Program-made: the position numbers and the translations under genes
Notes under the pieces: generated by a model
Databases searched by the model: none
Seen by the model: the letters and a program-made list of their open reading frames with translations, nothing else
Told to the model about the DNA's origin: nothing
Shown here: positions 36,949-46,285 of the stretch, in pieces
How positions within the stretch are numbered: position 1 is the stretch's first letter
How the letters are laid out: each line of letters opens with the position of its first letter
NCBI GenBank assembly: GCA_963805715.1
Contig: CAWDVK010000020.1
Span: forward strand, 973,459 to 1,037,458
Length of the DNA stretch: 64,000 nt
Source of the DNA: CAWDVK01 sp963805715
GTDB lineage: Bacteria > Actinomycetota > Actinomycetes > Streptosporangiales > Streptosporangiaceae
Direction: 5' to 3'

Positions 36949-37821
36949 CTACTGGCGGGAGTGGCGTGCGTAGTCGTAGAACTGCTGAAGTGCGTTCGCG
37001 TAGCCGGGAGGGTTCTGCAGCCAGTGCAGATGACCGGAGCCCTCAAGTGTCATCTGGGCAGCTCGCGGGAACCGCCTTCGGACGATCTCGGTAGCAGCGA
37101 CGCCGAAGATGTCGTAAGCGCCGTAGAGGACCAGCACCGGCCCTTGGTAGCCCGACACACGCTCGAGCGCGTCCGGCTGTTCCCTCGACACCGCCCGATC
37201 TGTCTTGATCATGGCTTCTGCGGAACAGCCAGAAAGCCACGCCGGGTCAGGATCGGGGGCTGACCGGGGGTCCAGAAAATAGTTGTGCCATACCTCGGTC
37301 ATCACGTGACGCATTGACCACGCCCTGACCGGACCGGGGATTACCATGCCCGGGAAATAGGCGTAGAACCGAACGGTGCCCCGGAATCCTGCCCGAGCCC
37401 GTTCGATACGGAAGGATTCACGCTTGGTGCGCTTCCAGTCCTCTCCGACGCCGAGCGACGAACTCGACAGCACCAGGCTCTTCACCTGCTGCGGGTAGGC
37501 CGAGGTGTATGCCTGAGCGAGGAGGCCGCCCCAGGAATGCCCCAGCACGTGCCAGGATGCGACGCCCGCGCGAGTCCGGATGGCTTCGATGTCGTCCAGG
37601 TAGGCACACAACTCATACCGCCCGTCGCGACACGCCGATTCGCCGACCCCGCGCTGGTCGAAGCTGATGCACCGGAACCCGGGCAGCATCGGAGCCGTCG
37701 TGGCCTGCATGCTGTCGGGCACTCCGGGGCCGCCGTGCAGCAAAAGCAGCGGCTCGCCGTCATCCCGGCTCTGCCGTACTGCGAGGACAGCACCGGGGGC
37801 GTTCACGACGAACTGATCCAT
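36949..37821 (-). CDS. Alpha/beta hydrolase, proline-iminopeptidase-like (S33)
   Basis: This 290-residue enzyme has the oxyanion motif LLLHGGPGVPDS, the SFDQRGVGES strand-turn, and the nucleophile elbow GHSWGG. A lid region contains IPGPVRAWSM, the acid is near LVLYGAYDIFG, and the histidine is in EGSGHLHWLQNP. It matches peptidase family S33 (prolyl aminopeptidase and relatives), which hydrolyse N-terminal proline, amides or esters. ATG 37821 (MDQFVVNAPG) is preferred over the 35-residue-longer frame, which lacks similarity. It appears cytoplasmic and monocistronic. Confidence 0.88.
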   Translation of the reverse strand: MDQFVVNAPGAVLAVRQSRDDGEPLLLLHGGPGVPDSMQATTAPMLPGFRCISFDQRGVGESACRDGRYELCAYLDDIEAIRTRAGVASWHVLGHSWGGLLAQAYTSAYPQQVKSLVLSSSSLGVGEDWKRTKRESFRIERARAGFRGTVRFYAYFPGMVIPGPVRAWSMRHVMTEVWHNYFLDPRSAPDPDPAWLSGCSAEAMIKTDRAVSREQPDALERVSGYQGPVLVLYGAYDIFGVAATEIVRRRFPRAAQMTLEGSGHLHWLQNPPGYANALQQFYDYARHSRQ

Positions 37822-38572
37822 CCAGCCATCCTTCGCGCCCGGCGAGCCGCGACGGAAGAGTCGAATGGCCTGCACGGCAGCGTATACCTGCTGTCCGGCG
37901 TGCGTACGGGTTGCGCGGACCGGCACTCGGTGAAGACACGGATCCGGCGCTGTGGCCGCCGGCCGGCAGGTCCGCGACGACTCGCCTGCTCCACGTTGCC
38001 CGTCACGCAGTGTGCTTGTCTTGCGTCGTCGCCACCGGCGCGCACTTCCGCCGATCTGGCGTCAAGTACCAGTCGTCCAACATATTGTCCGAGGTGCACC
38101 CGAACGGTCGTTCTGTTTCGCCGACGTGTATCGATACTGACCGCCGAATCACCCGTGGAGTCACGGCAGGTGCACAGCTGCTCGTAATGATCAGTGTCGG
38201 TAGTCAAGCCGCACGAAGGCAGCCGTTTCAGACACCGTCTCCAGGTCCGCGCTTCGCGCCGTTGCTCAATTCAGAGGCCCGTACAGAGAGCGTCAGCGAT
38301 CTTGTTAAGGAGGCCGGCCATTTCGCGTAGACGTTTCACGTGGACGGCACGCCGGCTTCAAGCTCCGGGCAGACGATCAGTCCTCTGCTGAGTCAGGCCA
38401 CGGCCTGGCGCCGGCCAGCTCGGCAAACCTCGGGAGAGCCAGCCCGAAGGCGGCAGGCGGTTCACGAGTCAGGCCTGCCGGCACCAGCACGAGACGCTAG
38501 ATCAGCAACGAACTCGTCCCGCAGACCTCATACAAGCCGACGGTTCACTTACTCGTTTAGCTGGCGTCCTGG
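37822..38572. other. No gene recognised (0.75 kb)
   Basis: Frames are shadows of composition. A copy of CCGCCGATCTG lies at 38048-38058. The region upstream of the hydrolase must hold its promoter, but none is obvious. Confidence 0.4.
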
Positions 38573-38965
38573 CTAGGCCCAGAGCCACGCATTGCTGGCC
38601 GGGTCCTCGTGAAGCTCCCACACGTCGCTGACACGGCCGTCCCGGATGTGAAAGATGTTCACGGCGTTCTGGTCCACCTTGTTGCTGCCGCTCTGGGCGA
38701 ACTCGTGATGCAGCCCCACAGTGTGCTCGTCCCCGCCGATCACGTCGTGCAGGGTGACCTTGATAGTTCCGCCCGAGCGCGTAAACAGCTCACCGAAGAA
38801 CGCCAAGATGGCATCGCGCCCGCGCTTGGCGCCGGACAGGCTGCCGCTGCCCGGTACATGCCAGACCGCGTCGTCGGCAAACAGTCCGCTGAGCGTCGCC
38901 ATGTCCCCCGTGCTGAACGCCGCATACCCGCGCCGGACCAGGTTCGCGTTCTCCTCAGACCCCAT
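38573..38965 (-). CDS. SnoaL-like/NTF2-fold protein
   Basis: A 130-residue single-domain protein of the NTF2/SnoaL superfamily: NLVRRGYAAFSTGDMATLSG, LFADDAVWHVPGSGSLSG, KRGRDAILAFFGELF, HHEFAQSGSNKVDQNAVNIF and IRDGRVSDVWELHED. Members are polyketide cyclases, epoxide hydrolases or ligand-binding proteins. This one resembles the broad group with a conserved His/Asp pair, but the substrate is unknown. GGAG lies upstream of ATG 38965. It stands alone. Confidence 0.88.
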   Translation of the reverse strand: MGSEENANLVRRGYAAFSTGDMATLSGLFADDAVWHVPGSGSLSGAKRGRDAILAFFGELFTRSGGTIKVTLHDVIGGDEHTVGLHHEFAQSGSNKVDQNAVNIFHIRDGRVSDVWELHEDPASNAWLWA

Positions 38966-39325
38966 CGTTCACTCCTATCCCCTGTCAGTCACCGCAGGAT
39001 AGCCTGCCCGACGCTTCCCGCCTGGTCCTATCTTGCCGAATAGCGGGCGTTGTCCGAGCGCATGGTCATGCGGTGGCGCGCATGGCTAATCGCCTACTGA
39101 GCATCGATCGACGGTCGAATGTCCGGCTCTGACCAGCTAAAGCCTGCTGAGCACCAGCCCAGCTATTCTGGCACTGGACGCCGGGATGTGCGGCCTGCCA
39201 CACTCGGGGCCATGTGGTGATGCGTGCCCGGTCGCCGCTGCTGTTACCCCGATGCGAGCGACCGAGCATCCCGGTTGCGGGAGAGGCCAGCTGGCGGGGC
39301 CTTCCTGGGAGGGGGTGCGGGCCCG
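38966..39325. other. Divergent intergenic region, no gene
   Basis: It separates the SnoaL-like gene from the first propeller gene and includes GGGAGGGGG before GTG 39326. The ORF extends upstream to 39224, but that part lacks a signal peptide and a ribosome site. Confidence 0.4.
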
Positions 39326-40477
39326 GTGCGCACACCCCTGCTCGCCACATTTTCCGTCGCCATAGGCATCCCGCTGTTACTTGCGGGGGTGATCGCCGGG
39401 GTCAGTCCCGTGACGGCTGCTGCGGCCCGGACCGGGTCGGCGGGACCGGCGGCATCCTTCGTCGTCAGCGGCGACCTGCGGGGCGTGGCCGCGACCTCCG
39501 CCACTAACGCCTGGACGGTCGGCGGTTACGGCAGCGTCTCTAGCGCTAAGACCCTGATCGCGCGCTGGAACGGCACAGCGTGGACGCGAGTGCCCAGCCC
39601 GACGCCCGCGGGCGGCGGCGAGCTCTCCGGCGTGGCCGCGACCTCGGCTAGCAGCGCCTGGGCGGTCGGCTGCACTAGCTGCTTCACCAGCAGCCCCAAG
39701 ACCCTGATCCTGCACTGGAACGGCAAGACCTGGACGCGGGTGCCCAGCCCGAGCCCCGCTGGCAGTCTGTCCGGCGTGGCCGCGACCTCGGCTAGCAGCG
39801 CCTGGGCGGTCGGCTGCACTAGCTGCTTCACCAGCAGCCCCAAGACCCTGATCCTGCACTGGAACGGCAAGACCTGGACGCGGGTGCCCAGCCCGGCCCC
39901 CGCAGACAGCAGTCTTTCCGGCGTGGCCGCCATCTCCGCCAGCAATGCCTGGGCGGTCGGCTGCACTAGCTGCTCTCACCTCGACTCGTTCAAGGGCCTG
40001 ATCTTGGGCTGGAACGGCAAAGCCTGGAGACGCGTGCCCAGCCCGTTGCCTGCCTACGGAAAGTACGGCAATGCCCTGGCAGGCGTGGCCGCCACCTCCG
40101 CGCGCAACGCCTGGGCAGTCGGCTGTACCGACGGCTGCCCCGTCGGCGGCACCCCCGTGATCGAGCGGTGGAACGGCACCGCCTGGAAGCAGGTGGCCCC
40201 TCCTACGACCCCCTACGGTCTCTACAACCTGGCGGCCGTGGCCGCGACATCCACCGCCAGCGCCTGGGCGGTCGGCGGCGGCGGCCCTGTCACCTCGGAA
40301 GGTACGGCGACCGCGCACTGGAACGGCCGCAGATGGACGCTGAGTCACGGAAGATCCGGTGCCGAGCTGGCCGGGGTCGCCGCGACCTCTGCCACTAACG
40401 CCTGGGCAGTCGGCGGTACCGCAAGCGGCCGCACCCTGATCCTGCGCTGGAACGGCACCACCTGGAAATTGAACTGA
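39326..40477 (+). CDS. Secreted seven-repeat beta-propeller protein, copy 1
   Basis: This 383-residue protein has a signal peptide (VRTPLLATFSVAIGIPLLLA, then cleavage near TAAAA-RT). Seven repeats of about 45-50 residues follow, each of the form L-GVAATSA-NAWAVG, then LI-WNGT-W-RVPSP. Seven such units suggest one closed seven-bladed propeller. Several units carry paired cysteines (GCTSC). This repeat type is common in secreted actinobacterial proteins. Binding to a ligand or surface is likely, and no enzyme activity is known. Units 2 and 3 are identical over 126 bases. GTG 39326 has GGGAGGGGG upstream. A paralogue follows directly. Confidence 0.82.
   Translation: MRTPLLATFSVAIGIPLLLAGVIAGVSPVTAAAARTGSAGPAASFVVSGDLRGVAATSATNAWTVGGYGSVSSAKTLIARWNGTAWTRVPSPTPAGGGELSGVAATSASSAWAVGCTSCFTSSPKTLILHWNGKTWTRVPSPSPAGSLSGVAATSASSAWAVGCTSCFTSSPKTLILHWNGKTWTRVPSPAPADSSLSGVAAISASNAWAVGCTSCSHLDSFKGLILGWNGKAWRRVPSPLPAYGKYGNALAGVAATSARNAWAVGCTDGCPVGGTPVIERWNGTAWKQVAPPTTPYGLYNLAAVAATSTASAWAVGGGGPVTSEGTATAHWNGRRWTLSHGRSGAELAGVAATSATNAWAVGGTASGRTLILRWNGTTWKLN
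39626..39895 (+). repeat. Exact 126-bp internal duplication in propeller gene 1
   Basis: Bases 39626-39751 recur without difference at 39770-39895 (period 144 bases, 48 codons, one propeller blade). It is a very recent blade duplication or conversion. Confidence 0.95.
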
Positions 40478-40584
40478 CCGACAATCCGGATGGCTGGCGG
40501 TTTCAGACGTTGCCAGCGGCCCGCCTGTCCCGGCGACGGGACCGGCAGAGCGTGCTGGCCGTTCGGGAGGGAGGTGGCAGCCCG

Positions 40585-41697
40585 GTGCCCACGCCTAGGC
40601 TCGCCCCGCGTTCTGTCATGTTCACTGCCCTGCCGCTGCTGCTGGCGGGGACGGTTGCCGGGGCTGCGGCGCCGGCGTCGGCCGCCCGGACCGGGCGTGC
40701 GGGTCCGGCCGCATATGTCTCCGTCAGCGGCTCGCTCTCAGGCGCCGCCGCCACCTCCGCCAAAGACGCGTGGGCGGTCGGCACCAGCGACGGCAAGACC
40801 CTGATCCTGCGCTAGAACGGCAAGGCGTGGAAACGGGTGCCCAGCCCGAGCCCCGGAACCGGCGCCGCCCTCACTGGCGTGGCCGCCATCTCCGCCAAGG
40901 ACGCGTGGGCGGTCGGCACCAGCGACGGCAAGACCCTGATCCTGCGCTGGAACGGCAAGGCGTGGAAGCGGCTGCCCAGCCCGAGCCCCGGAACAAGCGC
41001 CGGCCTCGCTGGCGTGGCCGCCTTCACCGCCCGCGCCGCCTGGGCGGTCGGTGACACCGGCACTCGCACCGGCGCCAGGACCTTGATCCTGCGGTGGAAC
41101 GGCACCTCCTGGAAGCGGGTGCCCGGCCCGAGCCCCGGAACCGGCGCCTCCCTCGCCGGCGTGGCCGGGGTCACCGCGCGCAGCGCCTGGGCGGTCGGTA
41201 CCACCTACCCCAATAGCTTCGGCTCGATCGAAACCCTGATCTTGGGCTGGAACGGCAAGGCGTGGAAGCAGGTGCCCGGCCCGAACCCGGGCGGCAGTCC
41301 CCTCTTCGGCGTGGCCGCCGTCTCCGCACACAGCTCGTGGGCGGTCGGCTGCCGCGCTTGTGAAGGCGGCCCTAACAAGGCGCTCGTCGAGCACTGGAAC
41401 GGCAAGGCGTGGAAGCAGGTGCCCGGCCCGAACCCGGGCGGCAGTTACCTGGCCGCGGTGGCCGCCGTCTCCGCGCGCAGCTCGTGGGCGGTCGGCTACA
41501 CCTACCGCATCAGCGCCGGCGTGAAGATGCTGATCGAACGCTGGAACGGCAAGGCGTGGAAGCAGCTGGCCAGCCCAAGCCCCGCAGGCGGCCAGCTCCT
41601 CGGCGTAGCCGCGACCTCCAGCCGGAACGCCTGGGCGGTCGGCACCGCCGACGGCAAGATCCTGATCGAGCACTGGAACGGCACTGCATGGACATGA
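40585..41697 (+). pseudogene. Secreted seven-repeat beta-propeller protein, copy 2, with in-frame amber codon
   Basis: From GTG 40585 (GGGAGGGAGG upstream) a signal peptide (VMFTALPLLLAGTVAGAAAP) and a first repeat are encoded. The conserved tryptophan of LILRWNG then reads TAG at 40813-40815. The frame continues unbroken for six more repeats to TGA 41697. The next repeat has TGG at the same place, so a single G-to-A change made the stop. Without it the protein would have 370 residues and seven blades like its neighbour. Either the gene is a fresh pseudogene, the amber is read through, or it is a base error. Repeats 1 and 2 are nearly identical in DNA. Confidence 0.8.
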
Positions 41698-42152
41698 GCT
41701 GATCCGGCACCGGCACGGACCGCGTCTTCAGCCCGGTCCGGCTGCCACCATGACGGTCAGCGCTTGCCTGATCGAGGCGCCGATCGCCCCTTCGCCACGC
41801 GGTTGCCTCACCGACGGAGATCCTCAGGATGAGCAGGACTGCCTGCGCAAGCCGCCTGCGCACAGCGGTCACACAGAAACTCCGTTCGTGCGTGCTGCGG
41901 TGCCGCGCGGACCGACCACGACGAGGGCACCTAACGGCGGCTCCGCGTGCCCTGAGGAAGGCTCTCACAGCGGGCCAGAGCGTTCTCTGCCCTCGGCGGT
42001 CCAACGAGATTGCATAGGTATTCAGCCGGCTCGCGCCGACTGAACATCCGGTTCTGCCGCGAGTGGCACGGTCGTACGCTGCTAGCTGAGGCGGAGCCGT
42101 CCGAAGCCGCGGCACCCGGGGACCGCGCGCGCCGCGGCGGTCGCGGCCATGG
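41698..42152. other. No gene recognised
   Basis: This lies between convergent genes. No frame with motif or start signal was found, and no strong hairpin was noted. Confidence 0.4.
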
Positions 42153-42600
42153 TCAGGAGATGGCGGCCTTCACCAGCTCGATGACCCTTCTCTGCACCGC
42201 GGGGCTCCACTGCTGGAGCGCGTACGACACCGGCCACAGGTCGCCGTCGTCGAGGTTCGCTGCCTGCTGGAAGCCCAGGGTCGAGTACCGGTAGCTGAAC
42301 TTGCCCGCGTCCTGGAAGAAGACGACGACCTTGCCATCGGAGTTGGTGTAGGCGGGCATCCCGTACCAGGTCCCGGGCGACAACTGGGGGGCGGCCGCGG
42401 TCACCGTCACATGCACGCGCTCGGCGAGCGCGCGATCCTGCGGCGCCATCTCCGCGATCTTGTCGAGGACCGCCTGCAGGCCATCGGCCTTCCTGGCGCC
42501 GTTCTTGCCCTCGGCCCGCAGCTCGGCGGCGCGCTTCATCGCGGCACGCTCCCCGGCGCTGAAGCCGCCGGACCCGGCCCCGGCATTCTTCCCCGGCCAT
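42153..42600 (-). CDS. DUF1801 family protein, frameshift near the start
   Basis: The frame 42153-42539 encodes MKRAAELRAEG, LDKIAEMAPQDRALAERVHV, SPGTWYGMPAYTNSDGKVVV, FFQDAGKFSYRYSTLGF and NLDDGDLWPVSYALQQW, a DUF1801 (YdhG-like) domain protein. Upstream, the same frame reads GGFSAGERAA, the usual family N-terminus, but no in-frame start exists. ATG 42600 (MAG, with GAGAAGG upstream) joins it if one G is removed from GGGG near 42590. The family is small and soluble, with no established role (iron chaperone activity was proposed for a eukaryotic relative). Confidence 0.75.
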
Positions 42601-42681
42601 TCGCTGGCTTCCCTTCTCCACGCGCAGGGGCCCGGCGTCCTGCCGCCCTACCGTCGACAGGCTAGACCCGGCCACACCGGC

Positions 42682-42736
42682 GCGCTTCTCGATTCCTGAC
42701 CGGATCGGGGCCCAGCCGAGGCGCTCACGCGGCGGC
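42682..42736. repeat. Dispersed repeat, copy 2 of 2
   Basis: Same ~55-base sequence as 1168-1224 in the same orientation. It lies about 70 bases before the integrase gene, a typical place for a phage or integrative-element attachment site. That role is only inference. Confidence 0.75.
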
Positions 42737-42804
42737 CACCCTCACTCACGGAACGTCCGGATCTGCCGCACCTGGCGCTGGTTCGCAGCCTTGGCGCTGG
42801 CCGG

Positions 42805-43752
42805 ATGCAGACGCAGCGTCAGTTCATGATGAACTCCCCCGACCTGGTTTCCACCTCGTCCGATCGTCTCGGGCCGTTCACTGACCAGTTGCGGCTGGCT
42901 GTGGCTGCCTACCTGGCGCGTTTCAGGGGCTCCTCCCGTGAGCACACCGAATCTGACCTCCGCTGCTACCTCACCTGGTGCGCTGAGCGCGGCCTGGACC
43001 CGCTGGCAGCGCGCCGCCCGCACCTGGAGCTGTACATCCGGTGGATGCAGGAGATCCGCAGGTTCAAGCCCTCCACCGTCTCCCGGCGCTTCTCCGTCAC
43101 GGCCGGCTTCTACCGCACCTGCGTCATCGACGGCCTCCTGGAGCACTCACCCGCCGAGCATGTGCGCCGCCCCTCAGTGCCCGCCGAATCGCCGACCCTC
43201 GGGTTCACTCATCTTCAGTTCGAGGCCCTGCTCACCGCGGCCCGCCAGTCCGCCCATCCCTGCGACTTCGCGCTGGCGGCCATGCTCGGTCTGCTCGGCT
43301 TGCGGATCTTCGAAGCCACCGGCGCGGATATCGCCGACCTCGGCGAAGAGCACGGCCACCGGGTGCTGCGGGTCTGCGGCAAGGGCACCAAGGTAGTCCT
43401 GGTCCCGCTGCCACCAGCCGTCGGCCGGGCCATCGACCAGGCGATCGGCGCCCGTGCGGACGGCCCGATCCTGCTCAACAGCCGCGGCGCCCGGATGGAC
43501 CGCCACGCTGCCACCCGCCGCCTGCGGCGCCTGGCTGAGACCGCAGGAGTGCGGATCACCAGGCCGCACCCGCATATGCTTCGCCATACTTTCGTCACGA
43601 CCATGCTTGATGCGGGCGTGGATCTCCGGGATGTCCAGATCGCCGCGCGGCACGCTGATCCGCGAACCACGATGCGGTACGACCGGGCTCGTAAGAACCT
43701 CGACCGCCACCCGAACTACATCCTGGCCGCCTACATGGCCTCCGGCACCTGA
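42805..43752 (+). CDS. Tyrosine recombinase/integrase (XerC/D-like)
   Basis: A 315-residue recombinase with an N-terminal SAM-like core-binding domain (AAYLARFRGSSREHTESDLR) and a complete catalytic domain: Arg167 (GLRIFEATG), Lys196 (CGKGTK), His257 and Arg260 (PHMLRHTF), His283 (ARHADPRTT) and nucleophile Tyr292 (MRYDR). All six residues are present, so it should be active. It fits phage/ICE or plasmid-resolution integrases. A toxin-antitoxin pair follows immediately, a common arrangement on mobile elements. The start may be ATG 42805 or 42826/42829. Confidence 0.92.
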   Translation: MQTQRQFMMNSPDLVSTSSDRLGPFTDQLRLAVAAYLARFRGSSREHTESDLRCYLTWCAERGLDPLAARRPHLELYIRWMQEIRRFKPSTVSRRFSVTAGFYRTCVIDGLLEHSPAEHVRRPSVPAESPTLGFTHLQFEALLTAARQSAHPCDFALAAMLGLLGLRIFEATGADIADLGEEHGHRVLRVCGKGTKVVLVPLPPAVGRAIDQAIGARADGPILLNSRGARMDRHAATRRLRRLAETAGVRITRPHPHMLRHTFVTTMLDAGVDLRDVQIAARHADPRTTMRYDRARKNLDRHPNYILAAYMASGT

Positions 43753-43766
43753 CGGCATGCTTGGCT

Positions 43767-43798
43767 ATAGCATACGATGCATATAGCATTGGATGCAT
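43767..43798 (+). promoter_or_regulatory. Two tandem 16-bp repeats at the toxin start, probable TA operator
   Basis: ATAGCATACGATGCAT (43767-43782) and ATAGCATTGGATGCAT (43783-43798) differ at two positions. They are AT-rich in a GC-rich setting and run into the toxin start codon. Such iterons at a toxin-antitoxin promoter are expected binding sites for the HTH antitoxin (autoregulation). Each contains the self-complementary ATGCAT. Confidence 0.75.
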
Positions 43799-44163
43799 GG
43801 AAGGTCTGTACGAGGTTGAGATCGAACCGGAAGTGCGGTCCTGGCTGACCGGGCTGGGCCACCGCGACTTCGGCCGCGTCGACTTCCTTGTCGGGCTGCT
43901 TGCTGAGCACGCCGAGGATCTCGGCGAGCCTTACGCCCGCCACCTGGGAGGGAAAGGTCAGGGAACTGAGGTTCCATCTGTTACGCCAGCAGACGAGGGT
44001 CACCTACTGGCTGGCGCCGGGCCGGCGGGTGGTCTTACTGACGGTGTTTCCCAAGACCCGCAGCGCGGAGACTGCTGAGGTAGCCCGCGCCTTGCATGCC
44101 CAGAAGATCTGCGAAGCCGAACACGGCACCGCCCACCAGCTGTTCGACCGGGAGGTGAATTGA
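43797..44163 (+). CDS. higB: HigB/RelE-type toxin (phage Gp49-like), one frameshift
   Basis: ATG 43797 starts MEGLYEVEIEPEVRSWLTGL, then VGLLAEHAEDLGEPYARHLG. If one G is removed from GGGAAA near 43950 the protein continues GKVRELRFHLLRQQTRVTYW, LAPGRRVVLLTVFPKTRSAE to TGA 44163, a typical 121-residue Gp49/HigB mRNA-cleaving toxin. As written, the frame would shift and end at 44078. The antitoxin gene starts one base after the stop. The break may be a sequencing error or a real inactivation; in a TA system a dead toxin is plausible. Promoter iterons lie at 43767-43798. Confidence 0.8.
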
Positions 44164-44164
44164 C

Positions 44165-44461
44165 ATGACCGCACGGCACTCCTCTTACGAGGAACTCGCC
44201 AACCAGCGCCGTGACAGCGACGAGTACCGCGAGGGGTACGCCGAAGCCCGCCGGGCGTTCCTCATCGGCCAGGCTGTCCGCGAACGCCGCCTGGCCCTGG
44301 GACTGTCCCAGGTTGAACTCGCGGCTCGCGCTGATATGACCCAGCCTGCCCTCTCACGCCTGGAAGCCGGGGGCGTCGTACCCACGATCCCGCTGCTGGA
44401 GCGCATCAGTGCAGCCCTCGACGCTGACCTCATCGTCGAACTCGCGCCCCACGCCGCCTGA
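44165..44461 (+). CDS. higA: HigA-type antitoxin, XRE family HTH
   Basis: A 98-residue protein with an N-terminal helix (SYEELANQRRDSDEYREGYA) and a Cro/C1-type helix-turn-helix (LGLSQVELAARADMTQPALS, RLEAGGVVPTIPLLERI). It matches antitoxins paired with Gp49-like toxins; the toxin-first order is the HigBA arrangement. It should bind and neutralise the toxin and repress the operon through the repeats at 43767-43798. The start ATG 44165 is one base beyond the toxin stop, so they are co-translated. Confidence 0.88.
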   Translation: MTARHSSYEELANQRRDSDEYREGYAEARRAFLIGQAVRERRLALGLSQVELAARADMTQPALSRLEAGGVVPTIPLLERISAALDADLIVELAPHAA

Positions 44462-45328
44462 CAGCCTAGACAGCCCGGCACCGCCTCCCCTCGCCTTTAC
44501 CGGGTCTGCCGAATAGAGCGCGTTGCGTGGGTGCATGATTATGCGCTTTTTCGTATGTTAATTCGCGGTCTGGGGCGGTTGCAGGACCTGCGGAGATTAC
44601 GGCCCGGCGCTGTCATGGGCCGCCACGGCACAACAGATCGCCTAATACATGCGGCTTGTCGGTTGACCAGTCGAAGAGCGCTGGGCGCACATATTGTTCA
44701 CCTCTGTTCGCCGAGTCGGCGTCTTGAGAGTCGATCAGCTATTGACATCCAAGAACACGGTGGAGGCGATCTCGGCAAAGGGCAAAGGCCCCCATCCCCG
44801 CACTCCTGACGGCGCGGCCGAGAGCGATCACGGCCACGTCAGCTGCTGTGCAGGCCTCCAGAATGGTGACCAAGACGAGCTTGACGCCGAGGTGAAACGC
44901 GACGGCGCGGCGCTGGGCGGTGATGTCGCGCGGGCACCCGCCGGGAGCGATCAGAAATGTACCGGCTGCACATACCGTTCAGCGCGCTGAGCCCGCCCAT
45001 AATGTTCAGCCTTGAGCGGCCGCTGCAGCGAGACCTGCGGACTGTGGTCTCGCGCAATTAGCCGGATCTTGCCCGGCAAGTGGCCGGAGTCGGCACAGGG
45101 CGTGACATGTGGGCGGCGGGGGCCGGCGGGGAGATAGGGGTACGGGTAGCCAGGCCAGCCGGCGAAACGGTCTTGGTTTGGGTTGTTCGCGCCAGCAGTG
45201 CGGAAGGTCTGCCGGAATTCTAGGGACGGATGGCCCGTCCAGGGCCGGCTTTCGTCACTGTCACGGTCAGTGTCCGGAGAGTGACGTTTGCTGTAGATCG
45301 AGCCGGAAGCTGAATCGAGGTGGTTGCG
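44462..45328. other. No gene recognised (0.87 kb)
   Basis: AT content rises around 44530-44570. Frames on both strands have no motifs. The last 100 bases hold the promoter region of the ABC pair (an imperfect dyad GTCACTGTCACGGTCAGTG near 45255-45275). Confidence 0.4.
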
Positions 45329-46285
45329 ATGAGCGCGCTGACAGCTTCACGGCATGGGCAGGACCGGACGGCGGACGGGAGCGACGGCGGGACCGCGATC
45401 CGGGCCCGCGGGCTGCGCAAGCGGTACGCGGACGTGGAGGCGGTGCGCGGGATCAATCTGACCGTGCGGACGGGTGAGATCTTCGCGTTCCTGGGGCCGA
45501 ACGGGGCGGGGAAGACCACGACGGTCGAGATGCTGGAGGGCTACCGGCGCCGTGACGCGGGCGAGGTCACCGTGCTCGGGGCCGACCCGGCTCACCCTTC
45601 GCTGCAGTGGCGGGCGCGCCTCGGGGTGGTGCTGCAGACCTCCCAAATGCCAGACGAGCTGACCGTGCGGGAACTGGTGGAACGCTACGCCGGGTTCTAC
45701 CCGCACCCGCGGGACATCGGCGAGACGATCGAGCTGGCCGGCCTGGCGGACAAGCGGAAGTCGCGGGCCCGCAAGCTGTCCGGCGGGCAGCTGCGCCGCC
45801 TGGATGTGGCACTGGCCATTGTCGGCGACCCGGACCTGATGTTCCTGGACGAGCCGACCACCGGTTTTGACCCGGCGGCCCGGCGGCAAGCCTGGGCGCT
45901 GGTCGAGGGCCTGCGCGGGCTGGGCAAGACGGTCTTTTTGACCACGCACTACATGGACGAGGCCGAGGCGCTCGCCGACCGGGTAGCAGTGATCGCGAAG
46001 GGTTCCATCGTCGCCGAGGGCACCCCCCAGACCCTGGGCGGCCGCGACACCGCGCCAGTGGAGATCCGCTTCGCCTACACTCCCGGGACGTCGCCGCCGC
46101 TGCCTGCGGACCTGACCGTGCAGACCGGTGACCACCAGGTCACGATCCGCACCGCCGAGCCGGAGGCCACCCTGCGGGTGCTGCTGGACTGGGCCCGCGA
46201 CCACCGGGTGAGCCTGCACGGGCTGGACGTGCGGGCACCCAGCCTCGAAGATATCTACCTTCGCCTGACCGGAGGTGCGTCATGA
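45329..46285 (+). CDS. ABC transporter ATP-binding protein, drug-efflux (DrrA-like) type
   Basis: A 318-residue ATPase with Walker A GPNGAGKTT (residues 56-64), Q-loop QTSQMPDELTV, signature LSGGQ (150-154), Walker B LMFLDEP and switch histidine TTHYMDE. The C-terminal 80 residues include the PSLEDIYLRLTG motif typical of DrrA/CcmA-like multidrug exporters. GAGG before ATG 45329 makes it better than GTG 45320. It overlaps the permease by four bases. The substrate is unknown, probably a hydrophobic compound or antibiotic. Confidence 0.92.
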   Translation: MSALTASRHGQDRTADGSDGGTAIRARGLRKRYADVEAVRGINLTVRTGEIFAFLGPNGAGKTTTVEMLEGYRRRDAGEVTVLGADPAHPSLQWRARLGVVLQTSQMPDELTVRELVERYAGFYPHPRDIGETIELAGLADKRKSRARKLSGGQLRRLDVALAIVGDPDLMFLDEPTTGFDPAARRQAWALVEGLRGLGKTVFLTTHYMDEAEALADRVAVIAKGSIVAEGTPQTLGGRDTAPVEIRFAYTPGTSPPLPADLTVQTGDHQVTIRTAEPEATLRVLLDWARDHRVSLHGLDVRAPSLEDIYLRLTGGAS

